Of a stretch of DNA of 64,000 nucleotides, positions 19,018 to 28,584 are shown piece after piece. The notes beneath the pieces were generated by a model, which worked only from the letters and a program-made list of their open reading frames with translations, had not been told where the DNA came from and did no database searches. Made by a program: the position numbers and the translations under genes. The stretch spans positions 124,001 through 188,000 of the forward strand of contig JADNSB010000026.1 in assembly GCA_019695575.1 (NCBI GenBank), written 5' to 3'. The DNA is from Angomonas ambiguus (Eukaryota > Euglenozoa > Kinetoplastea > Trypanosomatida > Trypanosomatidae). Each line of letters starts with the position of its first letter. Positions within the stretch are counted from its first letter, which is position 1.

Positions 19018-19818
19018 CTAAGCACTCTCCTTCGCTGCTGCCGGCTTACTACGATGGGCATTAGCAGAACTATCGACGCCAGCGACGGCAGCGGTGGCAC
19101 TATTCTTTGAGGCAACGGTACGCTCCCACAGACTTCGCGCAAACCCGTTTCGACGGATATTCTTTGTCTGCGCTCCAAAGTCCTTGTAGTCGAACTGCTC
19201 GTCGCCCTTCCACTGGTATTCTGGATCCCCCATATAGTGGTTGGTCGGGGGCTCTGGCGACCAGTGAAACTTGTGCGCGTATAGGTGGTGACGGTGATAC
19301 ATGCAGTCGTTCAAGGAGGGCTTGCGCACCTCGTCCAGCAAGACATAGTTTACCCCCCAAGACTCCACAATCTCAATCGCAGAGTCCTTCTGCTGTCGGT
19401 TAAAGTGTCTCGCCAAACTCATATCACTAAAGCCGTTGGAACTCATCAGCGAGTGGTCCCAGGACATGCGGAAGAAACCACCCAATCCGGCGTACCGGGA
19501 GTCGCCCGTAGTCTTGATGGCGCGAATGTCTACGCGGTCATCGTAGGTACCGGGGTGAAGGTAATCCACGCGGTTGTGACTCTGCTCAATGATTAAATAA
19601 CTCCCTTTCTTGCCGCCCTTCACACTGCCCATCGAGCCAGTCAGGAAGGCACGGTCGTTGTAGGCTTGGAAGTGAGACCCGTGGTACCGCATGCACTTTT
19701 TACGCTCCTTGTTAAGGAGAATGACATTCTCCAACGCCTCGGGTGAGGTCCGCATGATGCGGGGTAGGCGTGGGTTCTGGAATACGGTGGAGCATTGACA
19801 CCGTGTGTAGCGAAACAT
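19018..19818 (-). CDS. mitochondrial protein with an NDUFS4-like segment (candidate complex I accessory subunit)
   Basis: A 266-residue protein. The N-terminus MFRYTRCQCSTVFQNPRL is compatible with mitochondrial import. Residues about 125-195 can be aligned by eye with NDUFS4: W-D-H-S-L-M, then a DMSLARHFNRQQKDSAIEIV helix, ESWGVNYVLLDEVRKP, and HHLYAHKFHW. These compare with human WENPLM, the [25 protein letters not shown] stretch and SYGANFSW. NDUFS4 is an accessory subunit at the N-module of respiratory complex I. The protein is longer than the human mature form at both ends, with an Ala/Ser-rich tail. The match is short and made from memory, so another mitochondrial role (for example mitoribosomal) is possible. 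Confidence 0.8.
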   Translation of the reverse strand: MFRYTRCQCSTVFQNPRLPRIMRTSPEALENVILLNKERKKCMRYHGSHFQAYNDRAFLTGSMGSVKGGKKGSYLIIEQSHNRVDYLHPGTYDDRVDIRAIKTTGDSRYAGLGGFFRMSWDHSLMSSNGFSDMSLARHFNRQQKDSAIEIVESWGVNYVLLDEVRKPSLNDCMYHRHHLYAHKFHWSPEPPTNHYMGDPEYQWKGDEQFDYKDFGAQTKNIRRNGFARSLWERTVASKNSATAAVAGVDSSANAHRSKPAAAKESA

Positions 19819-20204
19819 TAGGGATCAATAGAAGAAGAAAAATTGAAAAGGGAAAAAAACTAATATCACACACACACACGAAGAGTAGTGGTGGTAGACG
19901 GTAATATTATAATAAATACAACCTGGATGATAAAAAGAAAAAAAGGGAGAGAAAAGAGGAATAAGAGTAAAACCTATTTTAACAGAACTCTTTTTTTCTT
20001 CATCTTTTGAATTAACTTCACTATGATAAAGATATAGTTTGTTTACCGTAGTACTAGAGTTAAATATTGTACAGAATTTCAATAGAAAAAATTGAAAAAA
20101 GAAAGTAGGAGACCAACCCAAACAATAGTGACTTCCTTCTCCCCACTGGCGGTAAGCTCTTTTTTTTTCTTTTTGTATTATTATTTATCATTTCTTTCCA
20201 ACTA
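19819..20204. other. AT-rich spacer
   Basis: No gene seen. A short (CA)n run lies at 19868-19879. On the transcribed strand it reads (TG)n and is followed by an AG at about 19860, the nearest upstream AG for the gene starting at 19818. Confidence 0.5.
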
Positions 20205-22073
20205 TTAGCGGCGGTAGTTACTGTTGGTGAAACGAAAAAAGAGACGATACTTCCCAGTGGAATCGAAGCTGATGCGTACCCCACCCGGCCGCGTATCCCA
20301 CTGCTTCCTGACGATACGGTAGGCCACGTCCACGTACGGCGGACCCACACTGAACACAATTAGACAGTAATCATCGCCCGGTCCTTTGGGGGTGTTCTCA
20401 ATACGAAAGATTCTCCGCATGTCCTTCTTGGTATTCGCCAGTAGTGGATAGCGTAACGTGAACTCGTACCACAGTACCGTCCGTGGCGGGGGGTCGGAGC
20501 GGGTGTAGTGCGCCCTATTATACTGATTCCACGTGAAACCAGTCTTCACCTTGACATAGCGGTGCGGCTTCAACAACCGCTGCGGCTGGCTAGGCGGACG
20601 CGGCACACGGGACGGCGCACTGGCAGGGACGACCGCATCGCTGGGAGAGGCCGTCGCGCCTGATGGAGCTGCCCGCCTTAAATAGTAGTCCTCCACCTCC
20701 TCCTTGTACAGCTCCTCGTCCTCCCCGAGTACCACGTCATCCTGCTGCAGCTGCTGCTCAAAGTAGTGGTCATCTGGGGTGAAATCCAGGGAGACACCGC
20801 CAAGGGTGGGGGAGGCGGTGGGGGCTGGGCGAAGGGCCTGCACCTCCTCCAGCGTCCGCTGTTGGAGAACGTTCAGGGGAGGGGGGCGGAGTACCGCCTG
20901 CGTGCTGAAGCGGGTGATCCAATACCGGGTCACCATCACCCCCAACCGGGCGTGCACCATCGCGTAGAACTCGGCATCCAAACCAGAGAGACGCCGTCGT
21001 ATTTCCTCCGAGGCGTTGGTGCTGGCCATGGACTGTAGGGCCTGAGCACAGTGGGAGAGGGCGAGGGTGTCCCCCAGTACAGCAGTGGAGAGGGCCTCCT
21101 TCTCTGGGGGAAGCTCCTGAACCTCCTTATCATTATTATTATTATTATTATTATTATTAAGGGAAGGAGAGGACTCCCCATTCTCCCACAGTGCTGCCGA
21201 TATCGCCTCCTCCGTGGTAGTGGTGCCTCCCTCCTCCTCCGCTTTCACCCTCCCCTCCTCCTTCTCCTTCTTATCGGCCGGCTCTTCTTTTTTCACCGAC
21301 TTCAGTGTGTTGTGCGACTCCAAACCCGGGTAGGGGGTTGAATCCCACATGCGACTGGTAGTGAGGGAGTGAAGAATCTCCATCAGCTCCTTCTCATACC
21401 GACCGCGTAGCACATAAGTCGTTCCTTGGGCCCCCTCGACGGAGAGGGCGACGCAGAAGCTGTGGACGCGGGTCCAGTACTCGGTACAGCGGTAGAGCAT
21501 CCCGGCCAGCTCCACACCCTCCTGGTGTTCCCCCTCCTCCTCGCCTTCGTACTCCTCCAGCCACGCCGCCATCCCTTCGCGTGCCTCGACAAACTCCTCA
21601 ATCACTTTAATCGAGTCCTGGATCTCGTCAGCGGAGTGTTCCAGCACCAGACTTTCACAGAGGGCGGCGAGAGAGGCGGGATGCTGGGCGAACCGGGCGG
21701 GGCTTAATACACGCTCAATACACCCAGTGACAATCTCCGCGGAAAGACGAATAAAGTGTTTTTCCGGGAAGGACGTGACGGGGAGATAGTAAAGGCAAAA
21801 CTGAATCACTAAAATATCAATCGGCTTTACCGTTGTACTATTATTATTATTATTATTATTATTATGGTCACCGCGATTTCGAGGATTATAACGGCCCCCG
21901 TCCCTCCCTGTGCTATTGTGCTGCTGTTGCTGTTGGCCGTCCTGACGGTGTAACTGGTTAGTTTGCCGGCGACTGAGAGAGAGTCGTTCCACCGCTCTGG
22001 AGCAGCTCTGACGAAGGAGGGCGCCAAACACCTCAAAGCACTCCTCTTCCTCGCTACGCCAACGTTTCGACAT
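20205..22073 (-). CDS. CACTN: cactin, spliceosome-associated protein
   Basis: A 622-residue protein counted from the ATG at 22073 (MSKRWRSEEEE); a longer reading would need a TTG start. The last 120 residues are diagnostic: VKTGFTWNQYNRAHYTRSDPPP, then LIVFSVGPPYVDVAYRIVRKQWD, and the terminal RLFFRFTNSNYRR (human cactin LRFHAGPPYEDIAFKIVNREWE ... LWFHFKRYRYRR). The mid region (about 100-250) is the helical cactin middle domain, with PIDILVIQFCLYYLPV. Asn homopolymers coded by AAT repeats lie near residues 75-85 and 310-318. Cactin works in late spliceosomal complexes and splice fidelity in other eukaryotes. Here the main substrate would be trans-splicing plus rare introns. Confidence 0.9.
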   Translation of the reverse strand: MSKRWRSEEEECFEVFGALLRQSCSRAVERLSLSRRQTNQLHRQDGQQQQQHNSTGRDGGRYNPRNRGDHNNNNNNNNSTTVKPIDILVIQFCLYYLPVTSFPEKHFIRLSAEIVTGCIERVLSPARFAQHPASLAALCESLVLEHSADEIQDSIKVIEEFVEAREGMAAWLEEYEGEEEGEHQEGVELAGMLYRCTEYWTRVHSFCVALSVEGAQGTTYVLRGRYEKELMEILHSLTTSRMWDSTPYPGLESHNTLKSVKKEEPADKKEKEEGRVKAEEEGGTTTTEEAISAALWENGESSPSLNNNNNNNNNDKEVQELPPEKEALSTAVLGDTLALSHCAQALQSMASTNASEEIRRRLSGLDAEFYAMVHARLGVMVTRYWITRFSTQAVLRPPPLNVLQQRTLEEVQALRPAPTASPTLGGVSLDFTPDDHYFEQQLQQDDVVLGEDEELYKEEVEDYYLRRAAPSGATASPSDAVVPASAPSRVPRPPSQPQRLLKPHRYVKVKTGFTWNQYNRAHYTRSDPPPRTVLWYEFTLRYPLLANTKKDMRRIFRIENTPKGPGDDYCLIVFSVGPPYVDVAYRIVRKQWDTRPGGVRISFDSTGKYRLFFRFTNSNYRR

Positions 22074-22667
22074 CAATTAAATGGAGCTTATAATAGAAAG
22101 AGAAAAAAAAAAGAAAAAAGAAATAGAAATAGAGATAGAAAATGGATTGTATCAGAAAACAAAGAGTAGAGTTTAGGTTCTTTTTTTATTTATTTTCCAC
22201 ATCAACGACTTGGTTATTTTTTTTAACGGGTAAATGAGTTAGTATTATTTAATAATTAAAAAAATATATTATTCTTTGTATTATGTTATTATTATTATTA
22301 GTATTCCTTTGGAAAAATCAAAAAAGAAATGTTTAGAACAGCTAATGAAAAATAAATCAACAAAACAATAAAAAATAAAAAACATCCTGTGAACTAAGAA
22401 AGAAGAAATGAAAAGGAACACACAGAGAGAAACAGGGCGTGTGAATCCACACAACTTCCCTTTTGTGTTTCTTTTTTTAATTCTTCTTCCATGTTTGTCA
22501 TTGCTGCTGCTGCTTACTTGTTTTCCGAAGATCACGTTGCATTGTCCTGGATATTATTATTTTTTTATTATTTCAGGCACTTTCCATTCGCTTTTTTTCT
22601 TTTTTTTCTTTTTTTCGTATGTTGTAAAAACCTTTCAAAAGAGGAGGAAATTTTCTCTCTCCCTTCT
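22074..22667. other. AT-rich spacer
   Basis: No gene seen. It has A-rich leader sequence next to the cactin ATG, a (TTA)n run near 22286-22300, and T-rich sequence downstream of the eIF3e stop codon. Confidence 0.55.
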
Positions 22668-23906
22668 TTATCGTCGGATAGAGTCCAGCTTCTCCAGCAC
22701 CACCGTCTCCACGGGGCGCGCGTTAGGAATCATACGGAGCTGTTCGTTCACGGAATCCACCTTGGCCCTCTGGCGGGAAGCGCTAATAAGGTTCACCAAC
22801 CACACCTCCGCCTCCTTCTTCCCCATACCCAACTTGTTCGCCACAAACGGGATCGAGACAACGGTGTGAATGGAGATGTACTTTTGGAAGATGAGCGCCT
22901 TTGCACTCTCGAGGATGTCGTCCTTCATATCACAGAGGAAGTAGTCCGAGACCAGCACCTCCTCCACCGCCGGGAGGCTGTCGAGGGCCTCCTCCAGCTG
23001 GGCCTGATGAACTAACTGCACGAGACGAGTGAGGGCATCGCTATACTCGTAAATCTGCTCCGTCATGATGGCGGCCTGTCGGAAGTTGTGCTGGCGAGCT
23101 CGGTTGAGCAGCACCGCGGCGCAGACATAGCGGAGGAGGTGGGGACAGACGGTTTCAATCACGCTACGGTAAATGTCATTGTGCCTATAGTCCGCGCGGT
23201 TGTTGGTGTCCTTGGAGCGATTCTCGAAAACGTAGTGGAGAAGGTTCTCTGTGCCTTGAATACTTCCCTTGAAGAAGGGGAAGAGCACCCAGTGCAGCAG
23301 CCAAGCGCGGGCGCGGATGGTGGTGGTATTCTCCGTCTCGAATCGTCCTACGAAATTTTGGTTATTACGAATCTCATCCGCCACCGCAATGGCAGAGGCC
23401 CAGTTGGTGGACGCTGTATCACACAGTAACTTTCCCCACAATAGATTATCGCGGTTGAGGTCGGAGCCTGTAACACACTTACAGAAGGACAGCAACTCCG
23501 CGGCGTCGATGTAGGCACCCTTGTCGTAGTAAAGAAAGGCTAAGCGCATGGTGTTCTGCATCACGGTAGAAGTGACACCCTTGGAGTAGAGATAGTCTAG
23601 CGAGAGCTCCCCTTGCGCCCTCAGCTGCTCCACCTCCGTAGAGGTCAGCTTGAACCGATAGGTGCAGATTTCCTCTTCACTCTTCTCAAAGAAGAGCTCT
23701 AACACCACCGACACCTTCTCCGTCAGGGCAGCGATTTTGGCCTCGTGGTCGGGACGTGCCTCCCCAGTGGGTAGCATGGCCGTGCGGTTGAACATATCCT
23801 CCATGGCCTCTCCGCAGTCGACGCCTTGGCTCTGGTAGTAACCCAGCAGACCTAGCGCCAGGTGCTTGTCAAGGTAGGGAAGGATATTAGTGAGGGTATC
23901 CGTCAT
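22668..23906 (-). CDS. EIF3E: eIF3 subunit e (INT6)
   Basis: A 412-residue protein. The N-terminus TNILPYLDKHLALGLLGYYQ matches the eIF3e lead ([22 protein letters not shown]). Helical repeats then run to a PCI domain at about 240-390, including CPHLLRYVCAAVLLNR and the winged-helix segment KYISIHTVVSIPFVANKLGM. The tail SVNEQLRMIPNARPVETVVLEKLDSI matches the eIF3e C-terminal helix. eIF3e is part of the PCI/MPN core of eIF3, which binds the 40S ribosome and recruits mRNA. Alternatives within the PCI family (CSN, proteasome lid) fit less well because of the N-terminal LDKHL motif. Confidence 0.9.
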   Translation of the reverse strand: MTDTLTNILPYLDKHLALGLLGYYQSQGVDCGEAMEDMFNRTAMLPTGEARPDHEAKIAALTEKVSVVLELFFEKSEEEICTYRFKLTSTEVEQLRAQGELSLDYLYSKGVTSTVMQNTMRLAFLYYDKGAYIDAAELLSFCKCVTGSDLNRDNLLWGKLLCDTASTNWASAIAVADEIRNNQNFVGRFETENTTTIRARAWLLHWVLFPFFKGSIQGTENLLHYVFENRSKDTNNRADYRHNDIYRSVIETVCPHLLRYVCAAVLLNRARQHNFRQAAIMTEQIYEYSDALTRLVQLVHQAQLEEALDSLPAVEEVLVSDYFLCDMKDDILESAKALIFQKYISIHTVVSIPFVANKLGMGKKEAEVWLVNLISASRQRAKVDSVNEQLRMIPNARPVETVVLEKLDSIRR

Positions 23907-24233
23907 TATCGAAAGGTGGAAAGAAAAAAAAAATTAATCTTTGCATTTTATTTTTGGAAAAGTGGAGGAGAAAAAAAAAAAAGCAAGAGAGAGAAAGAGA
24001 GAGAGCAATTGAATTTTAAATCAAGAACAATAAAGAGACTGGAGAAAGAAAAAAAAGAGAAAGCTAGTGCTTCCTTCTTTATTAGGACATTTTGGGGGGT
24101 TTTGTTTGTTGTATTTATAGCTCTATGAAGAATGATCTATTCTTTTTTATTATTATTATAACAATAAAAAGGAGAAAAAAAAGCTGGGTGATGATAATGA
24201 TGATGATATAACCGCCACACTATCCTACACACA
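23907..24233. other. AT-rich spacer
   Basis: No gene seen. A GA-rich stretch at 23980-24005 is a pyrimidine tract on the transcribed strand, upstream of eIF3e. Confidence 0.5.
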
Positions 24234-25394
24234 CTACCCTCGCAGCACACCAAGTAAATCGGTGTAGACCGCTTCACAGTAGCGGTTCTCCTTGACGATA
24301 TCTCTTAAGAGGTCCGAGATATTGGGTGCATAGCCGTATTGACTATCCTGCCGCCGCAGCAGCCGCGCCTGACTAGTCTTTCGATCAATCAACCTCAAGC
24401 ACTCCCGCATCTTTTGACTCGTTTCTACAGAATTGTATTGAGGGTTGGTGAGGTCGGACTTATACTGATAATAGTCTTCCTTGAGCCGAGCGAGTTCCTC
24501 CAACAGCAGACGTGATGCCTCGCGAAGGGACTGACTAGGATTCCGAGGCGAAGAGGAGGCGGCCGGGGAGGACGCTACTAGTGGAGCTGGCTGTGTACGC
24601 GGCGGTGACCTCCTGTCTCCCTCTACCCCCCTCGAACGAAAGGGGCTGTTGGTGTAACACACATCCAGCCGGTGTCGCCGGAGGTAGTCCCGTGGGCGAT
24701 AGTAGTTGCGCCGTGTCACAGTCGCCACCATCGCCGCGGCGTTGTGGGTAGCCGGGGTGTTGGGGTCCTCCGCCTCCACCAACCCAGCGGGGAGGAACTG
24801 CCGCTGACACAGCTGACGCCGTCGGGACGGCACGCTGCTGGCATAGGCGGTCGCCGCCTCTAACGCCTCCTGCTCCACCCTCGCCGCCTTCGCCTCTTGT
24901 AGCTCAGAGTGTAGCTGTTCTTGGGACTGGAGCTCCTCCAGCAACAGCTGCGTCAGTCCCTCTTCCTGTTTATGGGCCTCCCATGCTTCCTCGCTGGAGG
25001 ACTGCCACTGCTGGCGGAGGTTAGTCAGCACCGTCTCTAGCTGGCTCCGTCGGAGTGCCCCCTCCTCTCGCACCGCGTGCAGCTCCTCCCGTAATAAACT
25101 CTCCTTTTCCTTTTTGTTCTGCTCCGCCTTTTCCCTCAGTTCTTCTACTTCTTTCCTCGTTTGATCTATCAGTGCCTGCAGTCGGTCCACCTCGACATCA
25201 CTCAACGCTCTCTCCTTCTGACGTAGTAGTATAATTTCCCGACGGTGGTCTTCAAAACACGCATTGGTTTTTTCTTCTAAATTTCTATACCGCTCGCAGT
25301 CCTCCTTGACGGTTCTCAGACGTAGTTTTAGATTCCCTATCGACTCTGAAACAGAATCAGAAACGTAAGAGGAGTCGGATTCCATGTAACTCAT
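24234..25394 (-). CDS. coiled-coil protein with CEP57-like C-terminal helix
   Basis: A 386-residue protein from the ATG at 25394 (MSYMESDSSYVSDSVSES); the longer frame starts at a TTG and would add a spurious hydrophobic lead. The first two thirds are coiled coil (about 25-185, LRLRTVKEDCERYRNLEEK onward). A basic Pro/Ser/Arg-rich linker follows (about 190-300), then a helix SRLLLEELARLKEDYYQYKSD and RECLRLIDRKTSQARLLRRQ. The helix layout resembles the CEP57 microtubule-binding domain (a conserved pair of helices with Met/Leu and Arg-rich spacing) found in centriole and basal-body proteins. The resemblance is weak and by eye, so treat it as a coiled-coil protein of possible basal-body or cytoskeletal role. 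Confidence 0.8.
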   Translation of the reverse strand: MSYMESDSSYVSDSVSESIGNLKLRLRTVKEDCERYRNLEEKTNACFEDHRREIILLRQKERALSDVEVDRLQALIDQTRKEVEELREKAEQNKKEKESLLREELHAVREEGALRRSQLETVLTNLRQQWQSSSEEAWEAHKQEEGLTQLLLEELQSQEQLHSELQEAKAARVEQEALEAATAYASSVPSRRRQLCQRQFLPAGLVEAEDPNTPATHNAAAMVATVTRRNYYRPRDYLRRHRLDVCYTNSPFRSRGVEGDRRSPPRTQPAPLVASSPAASSSPRNPSQSLREASRLLLEELARLKEDYYQYKSDLTNPQYNSVETSQKMRECLRLIDRKTSQARLLRRQDSQYGYAPNISDLLRDIVKENRYCEAVYTDLLGVLRG

Positions 25395-25812
25395 CGCTTC
25401 ACCCACCCACACACAGAAGACGAGTCGTAGTAGGGAAGTAGTGAGAAGTGAAAGGTAATGATACAAGGAGGTAACGGAGAGAGGGATTTTTGTGATTTTT
25501 CTTCTTTCCTCTGTATGGTGTTCTTTTTCCTTTTTCTTTTTTTTTTTTTTTGTGTCCCTTAATGTGGAGCTAACAATACAGAAACGTGGAGAGTAGAAGA
25601 TAGTTCAATAGTTCAATATGTAAGAAAAAGAGAGAGCACTCCTATTCCATTTAAAGGAGGGAAATTAAAAAAAAAAAAGCCTTACAAAAAAAAAAAAGAA
25701 AAAATTGGATTATTAATTGGTTGCTATTATTACACAACACCAAGTTTATAAAAGAGAATAATTAGCGTAAATGTTAAGTATGTTCCATTCCTAATAGTGA
25801 CGACACGTTACG
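25395..25812. other. AT-rich spacer
   Basis: No gene seen. The part at 25395-25466 is open in the frame of the coiled-coil gene but has no ATG. The rest is A- and T-rich. Confidence 0.55.
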
Positions 25813-28167
25813 TTACAAGGACATGATGAAATCGTGAGCAGAGCGAGCCACCTCGAGCATATTCGCATCCTCCTCATCGGAGGAGTCGGAGTCCATATCC
25901 TCGTCGTAGGCGGCGCGCACCTCCAGCTGCTGCGTGACATCCTTGTCAAACTCCACCAGCGCTTCCTTCGACACTATACAGTACCCCCGCTCGGTATACA
26001 CCTCTGGTAAACACTCGCTCCACAGCCACCGCATTAGGACCGGGGCAAAGTCGTGAAGGAGGCAAGACGGATCGCCCAGTACAAAACAAAGACTTTCTAA
26101 GGTCGCCTTCATGGCGTCAATGTTGGGTTTATTATACCCGTCTAGGTGAAAACCGTTGTACGCTACGAACCAACGAACAAACAGAGCCTTTGTCCGCTCC
26201 AACGCCCGTTGCGCGCTCTCCTCCTTGTCCAGAGCCTTTTCCAAAAGCAGACTCGTCACCATATCACTAAGATGATGTCTACCTTTTTGCATATCCACAC
26301 ACACGCTTGACATTTGCTGTCGCACCCCGGAGAAGTTTTCCTCTTTGAGCAACTCTGGGTTGGCAAAACAGGAATTCACCAGTCGCCGTATCGACGCCTT
26401 GAATTCATCCTCCCTCTCCTCCTCCTCCTCGCTGCCCTCCGAGTCGTAGGCCTGAGGGATGGGGTCCTGCACAAAGAGGTCCGAGGTGGGGTAGAAGTCG
26501 TTCTCCCATTTACGGGAAATGGAAGTTCCTTTTCCTTCCACCCCCACCATGAGAGCACCGCTGGGCGCAGAGTCCTCGGCGACCAAACTCGCGCCGCTGC
26601 CGTCGTCACTATCCCCGCTATCGCTCTTCTCCCCACTCTCCCTACTACTCCCTTCGTCGTCGCCGCCCATGCTACTATCGTCCTCCTCCGCCTCCTTCTT
26701 TTCAGAAACACAGAAGAGCGCCTGGTTGTGCACAAAGTGTCGACCGTCGCCGGTGCTCATCACCTTGCAACCCTCCCCAATCACACTGCTAATAATCTCC
26801 ACCCCCGCGCCTACGACCACATTAGGGCCAATGACAGACCCACGCAGGGTGCAGCCCTCCATGATCACCGCGCCGTCCATGATAACAGAGCCGACGACGG
26901 TGCAGTTGGATCCAATAGTGACACCCGCCCCGCAAATGGTCCCCACCACCTCCGAGGAGGTGCCAATCTCCGTACTGGGGCCTACGACGACGTTAGGGCC
27001 GTTGAGCATCCGCATCGCCTCCACCGACGAGTGGAGATAGACGCTCTCACTGTTGGAGGACACCGCGTAACACGCCTGTTCCTCCGCGAAGCAACTCTCA
27101 CGGGTAAGAGGGAAGAGTTTACGGGAGCATACGTCGAGGTTCGCTACAATGTAGGACTCGGCGCTGGTGATGGGCTCTACAATAGCACTCCCAGTGGGCA
27201 GCTCAATCACCCCAAATACGTTCTGTAAAATCTCCACCTTGCCTAAAATAGACTCGCTCAAAAAGTTAAAGATGTCGGTAATATGAAAATCAATTACCTG
27301 TAAGGCCTCACACGAGCAGAACAGAAAGCCGGTGGAGACCAAGTCCATTCGCACGGAAACTCTTTTCTTTCGAGAGAAGGCGACGGTGGGGGGTTGGGTC
27401 TCATCATCGTCGGGGTCAAACCGTAACATGTGCAGCACCACCCCATCCTCCTGGCGGTATACGAACAGCGTGTGGTGGTCCTTGGGGAGTCGTTGCGTCA
27501 CTTTGGCTCGGTATCGCACAAACTGGGAGGGGGAGTAATTCAATACGGGAGAGGTCAAGTCCTCCACTGAAGCGCGGTCGTCGCCCTCCGCCAGGGCACT
27601 GACGAGCACATTACTCATCGTGTCCAGCAGCGTTTCACGGTCGGAGGTGCACAGCAGGGTGGCGGCGTACTTGGCGACGGTTTGGGTCCGGTGAAGGTGC
27701 TCCTTAAAGGCTACACTCAGTCGTTTAATGAAGGAGACACACTGTATAGGAACAAACAATACCGTACCCGACTGTGGTACCAGGTTACGATCCATAATCT
27801 CTTGCGTCGCATCGGACAGTTTGGAGACCCGTCGGCTGGAGGCCACCACCGTCACCTTCATCGCATCGCTCGACAACCACGACTTCCCGCGCGCCGTCAG
27901 CGTCTCTGATAAGTGTTTCTCTAGATGTGGCGCTGAGCTCAGACCCGCCAGAATAATCGCCTCCTCCACATTATTCTCCACGAGGTTCTCGAGGGTGTAG
28001 TCAATCAACGGGGTGTTGCAGATGGGCAGCAGGGCGAAGGGCATATCAGCGGAGAGAGGGGTGAAGCCAATCGGGTAACCGTGTCGGCTGTCCTGACTGT
28101 CAATGAAAGGATCGGCTAGTATGACCGCCTTCAAGTTATTGGATTTTTTTTCTATACTACGATTCAT
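25813..28167 (-). CDS. EIF2B5: eIF2B epsilon, catalytic subunit of the eIF2 exchange factor
   Basis: A 784-residue protein of normal family length. The nucleotidyltransferase-like N-domain begins LKAVILADPFIDSQD, then MPFALLPICNTPLIDYTLENL (human [21 protein letters not shown]). A left-handed beta helix of hexapeptides occupies about 390-480 (for example VIMDGAVIMEGCTLRGSVIG). An acidic Ser/Asp/Glu insert follows (about 490-545). The C-terminal HEAT-like W2 domain (about 610-784), which carries the exchange activity, includes WLWSECLPEVYTE and the acidic box DEDMDSDSSDEEDA. The last is typical of the AA-boxes that bind the lysine blocks of eIF2 beta. The gamma partner is encoded at the left edge of the window. 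Confidence 0.93.
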   Translation of the reverse strand: MNRSIEKKSNNLKAVILADPFIDSQDSRHGYPIGFTPLSADMPFALLPICNTPLIDYTLENLVENNVEEAIILAGLSSAPHLEKHLSETLTARGKSWLSSDAMKVTVVASSRRVSKLSDATQEIMDRNLVPQSGTVLFVPIQCVSFIKRLSVAFKEHLHRTQTVAKYAATLLCTSDRETLLDTMSNVLVSALAEGDDRASVEDLTSPVLNYSPSQFVRYRAKVTQRLPKDHHTLFVYRQEDGVVLHMLRFDPDDDETQPPTVAFSRKKRVSVRMDLVSTGFLFCSCEALQVIDFHITDIFNFLSESILGKVEILQNVFGVIELPTGSAIVEPITSAESYIVANLDVCSRKLFPLTRESCFAEEQACYAVSSNSESVYLHSSVEAMRMLNGPNVVVGPSTEIGTSSEVVGTICGAGVTIGSNCTVVGSVIMDGAVIMEGCTLRGSVIGPNVVVGAGVEIISSVIGEGCKVMSTGDGRHFVHNQALFCVSEKKEAEEDDSSMGGDDEGSSRESGEKSDSGDSDDGSGASLVAEDSAPSGALMVGVEGKGTSISRKWENDFYPTSDLFVQDPIPQAYDSEGSEEEEEREDEFKASIRRLVNSCFANPELLKEENFSGVRQQMSSVCVDMQKGRHHLSDMVTSLLLEKALDKEESAQRALERTKALFVRWFVAYNGFHLDGYNKPNIDAMKATLESLCFVLGDPSCLLHDFAPVLMRWLWSECLPEVYTERGYCIVSKEALVEFDKDVTQQLEVRAAYDEDMDSDSSDEEDANMLEVARSAHDFIMSL

Positions 28168-28584
28168 TTTTATTTATTTTTAATGCCTATTATTATTATT
28201 TTTTATTGTTATTAGTATGGTAATTCACTACTACTCACTCTTACTATCCATTCATTTATACCAATCCAAAAAAAAAAAAGAGAGAGGACAAAAGACAGAT
28301 GTTTCAAACTGAGGAGAAATGACTACTGGACCACATTCAACTCATAACACGCAAACAAAAAAAACATTTATTATAATTTATTATTTTTTTTCATCCATCT
28401 GTAATATTGAAAATCTATCAACAATGTCTTCTTTTTTTTTTTAATACTTTATTGGTATTAGTACGTGCTTTAACGAAACACATTAGTCCTAATAATAATA
28501 ATAATAATAACAAAAAAAAAAATGAAATAACAGCAATGTTGTATGCATATATTTATATATAAAAAGAAAGAGAGAGAGGGCTCT
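28168..28584. other. AT-rich spacer
   Basis: No gene seen. (ATT)n/(AAT)n runs lie near 28189-28200 and 28491-28510. Confidence 0.55.

Noticed and set aside
25395-25466. Hydrophobic N-terminal extension of the CEP57-like protein, resembling a signal peptide
   Set aside because: It starts at TTG; the ATG at 25394 is the likely start.
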